Below are positions 44,019 through 54,143 of a stretch of DNA of 64,000 bases, piece after piece. Source of the DNA: Spongiimicrobium salis. Its GTDB lineage: Bacteria; Bacteroidota; Bacteroidia; Flavobacteriales; Flavobacteriaceae. The notes under the pieces were generated by a model. The model was not told the origin of the DNA, did not search any database, and worked only from the letters and a program-made list of their open reading frames with translations. The stretch is from contig NZ_JBHEQA010000008.1 of assembly GCF_043678055.1 (NCBI RefSeq), positions 62,001 through 126,000 on the forward strand. Direction: 5' to 3'. The position numbers and the translations under genes were made by a program. Position 1 is the first letter of the stretch. Each line of letters opens with the position of its first letter.

Positions 44019-44981
44019 TTAATTTTCGTATACCCTGAATTCAGCACCCATACCGTAGTTTCTAAAGCCGTTTTGAATCAACTTAGAGTTTTTATTGTAC
44101 GATTTATCAAAGATCTGCCATTTTCTGCCATTGAGAAAAATACGTCTTACATAGGTGTTTTTATTGCCTTGCTTATTGGTAAAGGGCAATAGTGGACGAA
44201 AGGCTGTTGATATTTTTTGAATCCCTTTTGGAGTCTGTACTTCGCGATACTTTTTAGATTTGGATAATTTGCCCTTACTGTTTTCATATCCCAATACTTG
44301 GAGCGAAGCATAAATTCCCGTTTCCGGTATAAAGATTTGTTTGGAACTAAGGTCTAAAGTAAACACCTTATCTTTTTTTTCATCAATAGCAAAAACAATT
44401 TCCCTATGGGCAATGGCCGCTCCAGGAAGTCCGTTGTCATTTTCATAAAATTGTATTCTAAAAAAGGTTGCAAATTTCCCCTTTCCCTTGGTTTTGTATT
44501 TTGCCTCGGCATTTATAGGGAGATATAGTTTGGATATCTGTGTAGATTTACCCTCGTAGCGATTGTAGAAAACCGCAACTTCACTTTCTACAGTGGGCAA
44601 CCAGGAAGAAAATAGCTCGGTATGGGTGAGGTGTTTTTGCTTTTTTACCTTATACTTTCCCCGTTTGGGCGCAGATAAGACCACTTCGCTCAAGGCCATC
44701 ACTTGAGGTTTTAGGTAAATTTTTTCCGAAAGCTCTAAGGCCATAACCACCTTTTCATAGTAGCCCACGGCAGAAATATAGAGGGTATCTACATCGGCAT
44801 ATCTTTTTTTGGAGAACGAAAAGACACCATCTCCATCGGCATAGGTTCCCAATCCATTGCCAAAAGAAATCGTTGCATAGGGAACGGGAGTTTCCGTAAG
44901 ACTATCAATAACTTGAATGTTTTGCCCCACCATAGTAGGCATACACCAGAACAATAGGACAATAGTAAAAAATAGCTTCAT
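44019..44981 (-). CDS. Exported protein with carboxypeptidase-regulatory-like domain
   Basis: 320 aa with a signal peptide ending TMVGQ. The first 90 residues form a CarboxypepD_reg-like beta sandwich (IQVIDSLTETPVPYATISFG, then FSFSKKRYADVDTLYISAVG and a final LSEVVLSAPKR), as found at the start of SusC-like receptors. The rest has beta-rich lineage-specific sequence without a barrel-like end. Function unknown; envelope location likely. Confidence 0.82.
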   Translation of the reverse strand: MKLFFTIVLLFWCMPTMVGQNIQVIDSLTETPVPYATISFGNGLGTYADGDGVFSFSKKRYADVDTLYISAVGYYEKVVMALELSEKIYLKPQVMALSEVVLSAPKRGKYKVKKQKHLTHTELFSSWLPTVESEVAVFYNRYEGKSTQISKLYLPINAEAKYKTKGKGKFATFFRIQFYENDNGLPGAAIAHREIVFAIDEKKDKVFTLDLSSKQIFIPETGIYASLQVLGYENSKGKLSKSKKYREVQTPKGIQKISTAFRPLLPFTNKQGNKNTYVRRIFLNGRKWQIFDKSYNKNSKLIQNGFRNYGMGAEFRVYEN

Positions 44982-45080
44982 ACCGAATACAGATGCGTTT
45001 CACAGTTATCTATCGCAAGGATCGTACCACATAATTTCCTTGGAAATAGCACTAGTTGTAACGAAAAATCAAAGCAAATA

Positions 45081-46652
45081 TTACCATAACCAATATAAAA
45101 TTAGGAAGATCAAGAGGGCCAGTACTATCATTTGATATTTATAATTGGCGTACCAGGGAATGTCTTCCATTTGATCGTTCATGTCGCTCCGATTAAAAGT
45201 CAATTGCGCAATTTGGGTTTTAGATGGAGGAGCGGTGCACATACTTACTGTAATGAATACAAAGGTGCTCAAAAGAACCATAATACCAACATTCATCGTA
45301 TAATGGAGATTCCATAAATTGTTTTCGCCTAGGATGAAGGTTAAAATGCCAAAACCAGTACCCAAAATCAAAGTCCAAAAAGCGCCATGTCCATTCCCTC
45401 GTTTAAAGAATACCCCTACCAAGAAAATTACGGCAATAGGAGGAACTATAATAGAAAACATCTGTTGGAGGTAGTCCCATAAACCTTCAAAGTTTTGAAT
45501 TTGTGGAGCCCAAAGTGCCGCTATGAGCATAAAAACAATCGTAGCAATCCTTCCGTATTTTACCACATCTTTTTCTGTGATATTCGGTTTTCGCGGCTTT
45601 ATAAAATCGATCACCACTAAAGTGGAAGAAGAATTTAATGCAGAATCAACACTGGACATAATGGCCGAAATCAATCCAGCAAGAACAAGGCCGATCAATC
45701 CTACGGGCAATACTTCGGTAACTAATTTGGGAAATACAGCATCTCCATCGGGAAGTCCGGGATACAGGCTTATGGCCATTGCTCCGGGAAATACCATAAC
45801 AAATAGCGGGATAATTTTCATAAAACCTGCAAAAACAACTCCCCATCGCGCCTGATTTAAATCACGGGCTCCCAATACGCGCTGAATGATATACTGATTG
45901 GTAGACCAATACCAAAATCCCATAAAAGGCACGCCCATGATCAATCCAGGCCAGGGTATACCAGGATCATCCAAGGGACGAACCACGGAAAAGTGGCCTT
46001 CAGGGGCAGAAGCCAATACATTGTCCCAGGAATAATCGAGCTTTCCAAATAAAATCCATGTCATGATGGTACAGCCTACAATGAGAATAATGGCCTGAAT
46101 GGAATCTGTGATAACTACGGCCTTAAGCCCTCCAGAAGCCGTATAAATCCCGGCAATGATGGCCAAGGCTAAGGTCGTCTGCCAAATCACTAAATCCGGA
46201 AAAAAAGCTTGTAATACGAGCGTTCCGGCATAAAGGCCGCCAGCGGTTTCGATAATGATAGTGCTAAAAATGCTAATGGCGGAAAAGAAAAGCTGACTCC
46301 TTCGGTCAAATCGCTTCTCTAAGAATTCTGGAATGGTAGTAATCCTATTTTTAAGGTATAAGGGCACAAACACCAAGGCTGCAATAATGAGTGGTAAGCC
46401 GGACATCCACTCGTAGACCGAATTTACGATACCCGTGGTATAAGCCGCTCCCGATAAGCCAATAATCGTGGCGCTCGATATATTGGAAGCAAATAAGGAT
46501 AAACCAATGAGGCCCCAACCAAAAGTACGACCCCCCAGGAAAAGATCTTCTCCGGTTTTTGTTTTTCTGGAAATATAAAACCCAATAGCCAGAACGATCA
46601 GGAAGTAGCTTAGTATGATAATAATATCGATATTAGAAATAGAAGTGTTCAT
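45081..46652 (-). CDS. Sodium/solute symporter (SSS family), probable sugar transporter
   Basis: 523 aa with about 14 membrane helices. Typical SSSF features are YFLIVLAIGFYISRKTKTGE, FLGGRTFGWGLIGLSLFASN, the ASGGLKAVVITDSIQAIIL segment and SAIMSSVDSALNSSSTLVVI, with Na2-site Ser. It resembles the SGLT/vSGLT branch. It overlaps the beta-galactosidase gene by four bases, so galactose or a galactoside is the likely cargo. That is inference from context. Confidence 0.9.
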   Translation of the reverse strand: MNTSISNIDIIIILSYFLIVLAIGFYISRKTKTGEDLFLGGRTFGWGLIGLSLFASNISSATIIGLSGAAYTTGIVNSVYEWMSGLPLIIAALVFVPLYLKNRITTIPEFLEKRFDRRSQLFFSAISIFSTIIIETAGGLYAGTLVLQAFFPDLVIWQTTLALAIIAGIYTASGGLKAVVITDSIQAIILIVGCTIMTWILFGKLDYSWDNVLASAPEGHFSVVRPLDDPGIPWPGLIMGVPFMGFWYWSTNQYIIQRVLGARDLNQARWGVVFAGFMKIIPLFVMVFPGAMAISLYPGLPDGDAVFPKLVTEVLPVGLIGLVLAGLISAIMSSVDSALNSSSTLVVIDFIKPRKPNITEKDVVKYGRIATIVFMLIAALWAPQIQNFEGLWDYLQQMFSIIVPPIAVIFLVGVFFKRGNGHGAFWTLILGTGFGILTFILGENNLWNLHYTMNVGIMVLLSTFVFITVSMCTAPPSKTQIAQLTFNRSDMNDQMEDIPWYANYKYQMIVLALLIFLILYWLW

Positions 46653-49600
46653 GGCGTACGGGTTTTAGGATTGTTCGTAGTATGGGTATGGAGGTAGAGT
46701 TCCAAGCGGTATTCCTTTTTAAGAAGTCGATACTTTTCCAAAGGAAATGCTTGCCAGGAATCAGTTCCGCCAATTCCCATCATTTTTGCATCCAAACAGA
46801 GGTGTATTTTATGATCTGTGTGTAATTCATGGAGATGCTGGCTTCCTGCTGCAGTCTGTGTAAGCTGAAGTGGGGAATAGGGCAAAGCACTAAATCCAAT
46901 GGGCGTTTCCGCTACAAGGGTCAGGCCTTTGCCAAAGCCATTGGTCAACTCCAGGGAATACACATCGGTGCGATATCCATTTTCTTGAGGACTTATATAG
47001 GGTTCAAACATTTCTGAAACAGAAGTTTTATACCTTCCTACATGGGCAGCTGCATTACGATCAGGATAATTCTCAAAAGGCCCCCTTCCAAAATAAGAAA
47101 TGCGGTCATATTTGGGGTCAAGTACGGTATAAAGGCCTATTCGAGGTAGTTCTGGTAAGGCATCGTTCTGATGTCGAAAATGCATCTTTAGGTGAAGGCC
47201 ATCATTTTTAGTAAGCTCATAGTACATGCTAATATGAACCCCTATTTCCTTTAACACGAGCTGAGCTCTTATACTGCCATCTTCCAAGATTGTAAAATCG
47301 ACTAAAGTGGCAGAAGAAAAGGCATCTTTCCAAACATGACAGCGTTCTGGCATTCCATTTCCAAAGTCATTGTCGTTGGGCGCGCGCCAAAAATGAGGTT
47401 GTATGGGGGCCAGTAACAGGGCTTCTCCCTCCAAAAGAATAGTATCGATCAAGCCTGTTTTAGGGTTTAGCTGTATTAAGGTGTGTTCATTGTAAAATTG
47501 ATAGTGTTCTGGTCGATAGGATAAATGTGCGGTATTAGGCGGATTCAATAAGGGAAGGATACTGCCTTGGTTCATTTTAAATTGCGCTTTGGCTATAGAA
47601 TGGCCTTTGGGGAAGAATTGAAAATCATGGACTAAGGTACAGCTCACATCCAGATACGTAGCAATACCCTCGGCCAGAGCTGTATATGAGGGCGAAAATT
47701 GGTGGGAAGCACCTGGGGCCAATTCCAGCACTACTGAACCAGTTTGTTTCTCTCCTGCTATATTCCATAAGGTCCAAGTTACCACCAAGGATATCGTTTT
47801 AAATAAAAATTTGCTTTCTACGACAAGAAGATCTTTTTCAAAAGAAATCAAGATATCCTGATGCATCTTTTCAGCTTCCCAATACATAGGGTGTGGCGTG
47901 TGATCGGGAAATAAGAGTCCGTTGATACAGAAGTTGGCATCACTGGGAATCCCTTCGCCTCCATAATCTCCTCCATAAGCCCAAAAAGAATGACCGTCTT
48001 TGGATGTTTTTTTCAAGCCTTGATCCATCCAATCCCAAATGAACCCTCCTTGTAAGACCGGATATTTTTCAAATAAATCCCAGTATTCTTTGAAATTTCC
48101 AAGACTATTCCCCATGGCATGGGCATATTCGCACATGATCAACGGACGATCCGGATGTGTCAGAGCATATTTTTCAATATGATCTACGGAAGGGTACATA
48201 GGACAATAGATATCCGTATGTTCGTCTAAAACCGCTTGTTCATATTGTATGGGACGATGTTGTTCCTTTGACTTTAACCAAGCATAGGTTTTTTTAAAAT
48301 TAATACCATCGCCTCCTTCATTGCCTAAGGACCATACAATAACGCAGCTATGGTTTCTGGAACGATAATACATGCGTTGGGTGCGATCTAAATGTGCCTC
48401 ATACCATAATAGATCTTTTGCCAATGAAGCCTCTTCATAACCCATGCCATGACTTTCAATATTAGCCTCATCAACCACATATAAGCCATATTGATCACAG
48501 AGTTCGTACCATCTTCTATGATTGGGATAGTGACTGTTGCGTACGGCATTGATATGACATTCTTTCATTAAACGAATATCTTTAAGCATACTTTCCTCTG
48601 TAATCACATGTCCTTTCTCCGGATGGTGCTCGTGCCGGTTCACTCCTTTAATGCGAAGCGCTTTTCCATTAATACATAACTGGTTTTGTACGATTTCAAT
48701 ACGTCGAAATCCAAAGTAATGAGAGCGATATTCTAAGGGAGTAGTACCTCTTCGAACTTCAAATAGCAATTGATAGCGATAGGGGTTTTCGGAAGACCAG
48801 GGAATGCAATTCGGGACTTTCAATTGAAATTCTAAAGTGGTTTCTCCTTCAAAGGGCGCAATGGTTTGGGTTGCTTCCCATAGGATTTCTCCCCCATGGT
48901 CCAAAACAGTAGTAGTGAGGTGGAGGGAACTTTCCCTAACGCCTGCTTCGTGGGAACTTAGCCATAATTTTAAGTTGGCAAGACCATGGATATAGGTGTC
49001 GTCTAAAGTAGCATCTATTTCAAAATCCCTAAGCTGCGTTTTCGGAGCTGCCCAAACGTAGATATCCCGTTCAATTCCACTAAGACGCCACATATCCTGA
49101 CATTCCAAATAAGAGCCGTCACACCAGCGAAATACTTGCACACAAATTTCATTTTCTCCTTCTTGGATATGTTCTGTAAGGTCAAATTCTACAGCAGTTT
49201 TTGAATCTTGATGATACCCTAAGAAACTACCGTTCAACCAGAAATAAGCCGCACTGCTTACGGCACCAAAGTGTAGAAAAAATTGTTTGCCTTCCCAATG
49301 GGAGGGAACGGTAAATGTTTTTTTGCAAATCCCGGATGAATTGTTTTGAGGTACACGAGGGGGATTTTTATCAAACTCATAACGGTCATTCACATAGATT
49401 GGAATTCCATAACCTGCCAATTCAAAATTTACGGGAAGTTCAATCGTTTTTGGGAATCGTACTTCCTTTTGATAAAAGTTCTCAGGGATGTCTTCAAAAG
49501 ATTCGGCCCAAAAAAAATCCCATAAACCATTTAGCAAAAGGACATTGTCATGATCTAAAAAATGAGCAGATAAGGCTTTTTCCTTATTGGGGTATGCAAT

Positions 49601-49681
49601 GGAGAATGCACGGGGTTGGGTTTGTCCTATACTAAAGACAGCGGGGTTTTCGAGCCAAGAATAATCGAAATCCAAATCCAT
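46649..49681 (-). CDS. Beta-galactosidase, GH2 family (LacZ type)
   Basis: 1010 aa, close to E. coli LacZ length (1024). The acid/base Glu is in SLGNEGGDG and the nucleophile in LIMCEYAHAMGNSLGNF. The metal/active-site RNSHYPNHRRWYELCD and the terminal beta-gal small-chain domain (YFGRGPFENYPDRN) are present. No signal peptide is seen, so it is cytoplasmic and depends on the adjacent symporter for substrate. The start codon is followed upstream by a 210-base gap with no good promoter. Confidence 0.95.
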   Translation of the reverse strand: MDLDFDYSWLENPAVFSIGQTQPRAFSIAYPNKEKALSAHFLDHDNVLLLNGLWDFFWAESFEDIPENFYQKEVRFPKTIELPVNFELAGYGIPIYVNDRYEFDKNPPRVPQNNSSGICKKTFTVPSHWEGKQFFLHFGAVSSAAYFWLNGSFLGYHQDSKTAVEFDLTEHIQEGENEICVQVFRWCDGSYLECQDMWRLSGIERDIYVWAAPKTQLRDFEIDATLDDTYIHGLANLKLWLSSHEAGVRESSLHLTTTVLDHGGEILWEATQTIAPFEGETTLEFQLKVPNCIPWSSENPYRYQLLFEVRRGTTPLEYRSHYFGFRRIEIVQNQLCINGKALRIKGVNRHEHHPEKGHVITEESMLKDIRLMKECHINAVRNSHYPNHRRWYELCDQYGLYVVDEANIESHGMGYEEASLAKDLLWYEAHLDRTQRMYYRSRNHSCVIVWSLGNEGGDGINFKKTYAWLKSKEQHRPIQYEQAVLDEHTDIYCPMYPSVDHIEKYALTHPDRPLIMCEYAHAMGNSLGNFKEYWDLFEKYPVLQGGFIWDWMDQGLKKTSKDGHSFWAYGGDYGGEGIPSDANFCINGLLFPDHTPHPMYWEAEKMHQDILISFEKDLLVVESKFLFKTISLVVTWTLWNIAGEKQTGSVVLELAPGASHQFSPSYTALAEGIATYLDVSCTLVHDFQFFPKGHSIAKAQFKMNQGSILPLLNPPNTAHLSYRPEHYQFYNEHTLIQLNPKTGLIDTILLEGEALLLAPIQPHFWRAPNDNDFGNGMPERCHVWKDAFSSATLVDFTILEDGSIRAQLVLKEIGVHISMYYELTKNDGLHLKMHFRHQNDALPELPRIGLYTVLDPKYDRISYFGRGPFENYPDRNAAAHVGRYKTSVSEMFEPYISPQENGYRTDVYSLELTNGFGKGLTLVAETPIGFSALPYSPLQLTQTAAGSQHLHELHTDHKIHLCLDAKMMGIGGTDSWQAFPLEKYRLLKKEYRLELYLHTHTTNNPKTRTP

Positions 49682-49891
49682 GGGTTTGAAAGAGTAAAGA
49701 ATGGGGGAATATTCCCAATTACAATAATAGTAAAAATTACGTTTATTCTTGCGAAGAACAATATTTTAACGAAAGAATAGGGGGTACAATAGCATTAGCC
49801 TATGAAAAAATGAAGGCAGAATGTCCCTCTTTTTGGAACAAGGAATTTATGCTAGACCCCGATGAAGCAGGAATGGGCGGGGGACCAAAAC

Positions 49892-51379
49892 TTAGGGCAA
49901 AGGGGTACTTAAAATCTTATAAAACGTCTGGATTCCATAAGCAATCTGACCAATTTTTAAATTTTCATTTGGACTATGTTGATTATTATCAGGATTTACC
50001 ATGGGTACAATAAAAGCAGGTATTTTCAATTCGTTGATGAAGGGGGCAATAGGAACAGTACCTCCCATAATTCGAATACGCACAATATCGTCATTTGCTC
50101 CTAAGATATTGGATAGGAATTCTCCATAAGCATTATCCAAATCCGTGCGGAAAGCATCCGTAACCGTTCCTTCGGTAATGGTCATGATGCGATCATTCGC
50201 CATACGCTCTTCTTTGGAAGGGATCTTATCCATAATATAAAAACCTTGTTCTTTTAAATGCTTTTTTACAAGTCCCTTAAGCCGATTTCCATCGGATTCG
50301 GGTACTAAGCGAATATCAATTTCAGCGGTGGCACTTCCGGGAACAATGGTTCTGGCTTTGTCACCTACCCAACCTGATCCCAATCCTCTCACATTCAAAG
50401 AGGGATACTGCAAGGCTTCTTGATAAAACCCACCTACTTTTTCGGAAGATTTTATCTGAAGACGCTCGTGAATGGTTGCCGTATCATCGGGTACGCTTTT
50501 CAGGACAGCTAACGTTTCTTCATCCATGGAAATGCCGTCATAATATCCTTTTATGGTTACTTTCCCCTCCGTATCTTTCATACTGCTCAATGCCTGGGCC
50601 AATTGAAAGCCAGGGTTTGGGGCATAGTTGCCATAATGACCGCTATGTTGAGGTTTTATAGGGCCATAAGTGGTAAGGGACAAAGTGGTTATTCCCCTGC
50701 AGCCATATACCATGGTCGGTTTTCCCGAAATATGCACGGGCCCATCATTGATGACCAAAAAATCTGCCTCTAACAATTCTCTATAATTTTTTACCGCTTC
50801 CGGAAGGGGTTTGCTGCTGCGCTCCTCTTCGCTATCCAAAATTACTTTGACATTAAATGGAAGCTCCATATTATTTTTCTTAAGCATGTCAATAGCATTG
50901 AGAAACATTACAATAGGACCTTTGTCATCGGAAGTAGACCGTCCAAATAAGCGCCAATCGTAATTAATATCCGTATCCAATTCATCAAAAGGAACCGTGG
51001 TCCAATCTTCTCCATTCTCTGCTTTCAGCACTACCTCATAAGGGTTAGGCTGATCCCATTTGGACGGATCAACGGACTGCCCATCAAAGTGCATGTAAAA
51101 TAAGATGGTAGGTTTATTATCATCAATAGGGAAGGCGGCAAAAAACAAGGATTCTCCACTCGTGGGGAGAACAGAACTATTAAAACCGCGATCATTGAAT
51201 TTTTTGGTCAACCAGGTTAGGTTTCTATTGATATCGGCATGGTCCAAGGCATCATTGGGAATAGCCACAAATTCCCGTATTTCATCAATGGTATGGCGAA
51301 CATGGGATTTTACCTGGGCGGCATCTTGGGAAAAACCAATATTGGAAATCAATCCTAGTAGAAGAAGAAGTCTTTTCAT
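49892..51379 (-). CDS. M20-family metallopeptidase
   Basis: 495 aa with a signal peptide (MKRLLLLLGLISNIGFS). Zinc and catalytic residues are visible in ILFYMHFDGQSV, RSTSDDKGPI and ILDSEEERSSKPLP. The lid domain follows and the last ligand is in NPDNNQHSPNENLKIG. It resembles dipeptidase/carnosinase-like exported M20 enzymes. The substrate is not readable. It is separated from the trp genes by 110 bases and from lacZ by 210. Confidence 0.92.
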   Translation of the reverse strand: MKRLLLLLGLISNIGFSQDAAQVKSHVRHTIDEIREFVAIPNDALDHADINRNLTWLTKKFNDRGFNSSVLPTSGESLFFAAFPIDDNKPTILFYMHFDGQSVDPSKWDQPNPYEVVLKAENGEDWTTVPFDELDTDINYDWRLFGRSTSDDKGPIVMFLNAIDMLKKNNMELPFNVKVILDSEEERSSKPLPEAVKNYRELLEADFLVINDGPVHISGKPTMVYGCRGITTLSLTTYGPIKPQHSGHYGNYAPNPGFQLAQALSSMKDTEGKVTIKGYYDGISMDEETLAVLKSVPDDTATIHERLQIKSSEKVGGFYQEALQYPSLNVRGLGSGWVGDKARTIVPGSATAEIDIRLVPESDGNRLKGLVKKHLKEQGFYIMDKIPSKEERMANDRIMTITEGTVTDAFRTDLDNAYGEFLSNILGANDDIVRIRIMGGTVPIAPFINELKIPAFIVPMVNPDNNQHSPNENLKIGQIAYGIQTFYKILSTPLP

Positions 51380-51488
51380 GCGTGTGCTCTTGCTAAAATT
51401 ATAAGGGAAAATGGGTTAAAATAGTATGGGCGTATACAAATAACCATTTCCTAAACAATGATACAAACTTTTTCGAAAACAATGTGGA

Positions 51489-52262
51489 TTATGCCTCCCG
51501 AATTCCTCCAATAAAATCCCCTATACCATCAACACCGAATTGGGTGAGATGTTTAATAAAAGCCGAACCAATAATAGCTCCTTTTGCGGTTTGGGTAGCT
51601 TGTTCAAAAGTAGATTTGTTGCTAATTCCAAAACCGACAATTTGAGGGTTTTTTAATTGCATACTGGCAATGCGTTCAAAATACTGCTGTTGCGCATCTC
51701 CAAAACCTTGTTTTGCCCCTGTAACACTAGCGGAACTCACCATATAGATAAATCCGTCAGAAGCGGCATCAATCTCCAAAATACGGGCCTCACTGGTTTG
51801 GGGAGTGATCAAAAATACATTGATGAGCCCATACTTTTTAAATATAGCTTCATATTCGGTTTGATACACATCCAAAGGCAAATCGGGCATAATGATACCA
51901 TCAATACCAATTTCATGGCATTTTTTACAAAAAGCTTCTACACCATATTGTAACATGGGATTAAAATACCCCATAAGAATTAAGGGAATAGATACAGATT
52001 GTCTAATATCCTTCAATTGATCAAACAATAGGGCGGTATTCATTCCATTGCGCAATGCTGCGGTGGAACTTTCCTGAATGGTGGGGCCATCGGCTAGGGG
52101 GTCACTAAAAGGAAGCCCTATCTCGATCATATCCACGCCATTTTTTTCTAAGGATTGAATAATGGAAACGGTATCGTTTAGGTTGGGATAACCTGCTGTA
52201 AAATAAATGGAAAGTAATTTTTTGTCTTCCTGTAATTTTAGATGTATTCTATTCATATCCAT
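51489..52262 (-). CDS. trpA: Tryptophan synthase alpha subunit
   Basis: 257 aa. Cleaves indole-3-glycerol phosphate and channels indole to TrpB. Catalytic Glu in VDMIEIGLPFSDPLADGPT and Asp in IDGIIMPDLPLD; YMVSSASVTGAKQGF is the phosphate loop. Starts with ATG 52262 (a second ATG lies two codons on), six bases after trpB. Last gene of the operon. Confidence 0.97.
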   Translation of the reverse strand: MDMNRIHLKLQEDKKLLSIYFTAGYPNLNDTVSIIQSLEKNGVDMIEIGLPFSDPLADGPTIQESSTAALRNGMNTALLFDQLKDIRQSVSIPLILMGYFNPMLQYGVEAFCKKCHEIGIDGIIMPDLPLDVYQTEYEAIFKKYGLINVFLITPQTSEARILEIDAASDGFIYMVSSASVTGAKQGFGDAQQQYFERIASMQLKNPQIVGFGISNKSTFEQATQTAKGAIIGSAFIKHLTQFGVDGIGDFIGGIREA

Positions 52263-52268
52263 AGCTCC

Positions 52269-53471
52269 TTATAACTTAAAATAATCAATATAGGTGTTTA
52301 GGTCTTTATCGCCCCGGCCCGATAAATTAATGACCACAATATCTTCCGGTTTAAATTTTTTATGCTCAAATACGGCAAAGGCATGCGAGGTTTCTATAGC
52401 GGGAATGATGCCTTCCAATTGCGATATAGCTAAACCAGCGGTCATGGCTTCATCATCGGTAATGGAAATGAATTCGGCACGTTTGGAGCGATACAAATGG
52501 GCATGCATAGGACCAACACCGGGATAATCTAAGCCGGCAGAAATAGAATACGGCTCGGTAATTTGTCCATCCGAGGTCTGCATCAATAAAGTCTTACTGC
52601 CATGGATGATGCCTACTTTTCCTAAGGCAGAGGTAGCGGCACTTTCCCCAGAATCTATACCTTTTCCCGCCGCTTCTACGGCAATGATTCCCACTTCTGG
52701 CTGATCTAAAAAATGGTAATATGCCCCGGCGGCATTACTACCTCCTCCTACACAGGCCACCACATAATCTGGATGTTCCCTACCTTCTTTTTCCTGTAAT
52801 TGCATCTTGATTTCACTGGAAATTACAGATTGAAAGCGCGCTACCATATCGGGGTAGGGGTGAGGACCTACTACAGAACCAATAATGTAATGTGTATCTA
52901 CCGGATTGTTGATCCAATCCCGTATTGCCTCATTCGTGGCGTCTTTCAAGGTTCGGCTTCCGGATAAGGCAGGGCGCACTTCTGCACCGAGCATTTTCAT
53001 ACGGGCCACATTGGGCGCTTGTCGGGCAATGTCAATTTCTCCCATATATACCACACATTCAATGCCCATTAAGGCACAAACGGTTGCTGTGGCCACTCCA
53101 TGCTGTCCTGCACCTGTTTCGGCAATGATACGATGCTTGCCCAATTTTTTGGCCATTAGAATTTGTCCGATTGTATTATTTACTTTGTGGGCACCGGTAT
53201 GGCATAAATCTTCCCGTTTTAAATATATCTTGGTGTTGTGCTTTTTGGATAGGCGTTCCGCAAAGTAGAGCGGTGTTGGTCTTCCCACATAATCCTGCAA
53301 CAATTGGTTGAATTCTTCTTTAAACGAAGGATCTTCCATGATTCGCAGATAATTTTGACGAAGTTCCTCCGTATTTGGATATAACATTTCGGGAATATAG
53401 GCTCCTCCAAATTCTCCGTAATATCCTTTTTCGTTAGCGTGATAAGTCATTTTTTCTAGTTTATGGTCCAT
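52269..53471 (-). CDS. trpB: Tryptophan synthase beta subunit
   Basis: 400 aa, PLP enzyme joining indole and serine. PLP Lys in KREDLCHTGAHKVNN; GGGSNAAGAYYHF binds the cofactor phosphate; INLSGRGDKD lies near the C-terminus. ATG 53471 is used here; ATG 53450 (MTYHANEKGYYGEFGG) would also give a full domain. Six bases after trpF. Confidence 0.97.
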   Translation of the reverse strand: MDHKLEKMTYHANEKGYYGEFGGAYIPEMLYPNTEELRQNYLRIMEDPSFKEEFNQLLQDYVGRPTPLYFAERLSKKHNTKIYLKREDLCHTGAHKVNNTIGQILMAKKLGKHRIIAETGAGQHGVATATVCALMGIECVVYMGEIDIARQAPNVARMKMLGAEVRPALSGSRTLKDATNEAIRDWINNPVDTHYIIGSVVGPHPYPDMVARFQSVISSEIKMQLQEKEGREHPDYVVACVGGGSNAAGAYYHFLDQPEVGIIAVEAAGKGIDSGESAATSALGKVGIIHGSKTLLMQTSDGQITEPYSISAGLDYPGVGPMHAHLYRSKRAEFISITDDEAMTAGLAISQLEGIIPAIETSHAFAVFEHKKFKPEDIVVINLSGRGDKDLNTYIDYFKL

Positions 53472-53477
53472 GAAAAC

Positions 53478-54137
53478 TCAATGAACCGTTTTTCTAAATT
53501 CTTCTAATGCCATTATATTTTTTAAACCAGGCTCCACTTCAAATTGGCTATTCACATCAATGACATGGCAATATTTTGAAGCGGGTGTTTGTAAAAACGC
53601 CTTAATATTATCCAATTCTTGGAGACCAATGCCCCCACTTAAAAAATAGGGCTTGGTAGACGGATAATTCTCCAATACCGCCCAATTGAAGGTATAGCCA
53701 TTCCCGCCCGGTAATTTGCCCTTAGTGTCAAACAAAAAATAATCGCACACCTCTTCAAAAGCTTCCAATTGGCAGAAATCAAAATCATCTTTTATAGAAA
53801 AGACTTTTATGATTTCAAAAGCAGGTGTTTTCAGATCATCGTCTATTGTTTTGGATGATGTGGCCAATTCTTGGAGCGCCTTACAGTATGCCGGACTTTC
53901 CTTTCCATGCAATTGCACGGCCTGTAAATTGTATTTTTTTACGTGCACGTAAACTTCTTCAATGGTAGCATCTACAAAAACACCTACTTTTTTAATATGT
54001 TCAGGCAATTGGGGCATAGGACCTTCAAAAAAGCGTTTGGAGTTTTTCCAAAAGATAAATCCCAAATAATCGGGTTGTAGCTTGGCTACATCTCCAATAT
54101 TTCCTTCGTATTTCATGCCACAAACCTTCAGTTTCAT
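53478..54137 (-). CDS. trpF: Phosphoribosylanthranilate isomerase
   Basis: 219 aa. N-terminal MKLKVCGMKYEGNIGDVA holds the catalytic Cys (KVCGMK); LDYLGFIF-type strand PDYLGFIFWKNSKRF, then VQLHGKES, FLFDTKGK with catalytic Asp, and PYFLSGGIG. It is a separate gene rather than a TrpC-TrpF fusion. Six bases after trpC. Confidence 0.96.
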   Translation of the reverse strand: MKLKVCGMKYEGNIGDVAKLQPDYLGFIFWKNSKRFFEGPMPQLPEHIKKVGVFVDATIEEVYVHVKKYNLQAVQLHGKESPAYCKALQELATSSKTIDDDLKTPAFEIIKVFSIKDDFDFCQLEAFEEVCDYFLFDTKGKLPGGNGYTFNWAVLENYPSTKPYFLSGGIGLQELDNIKAFLQTPASKYCHVIDVNSQFEVEPGLKNIMALEEFRKTVH

Positions 54138-54143
54138 CTCTTT

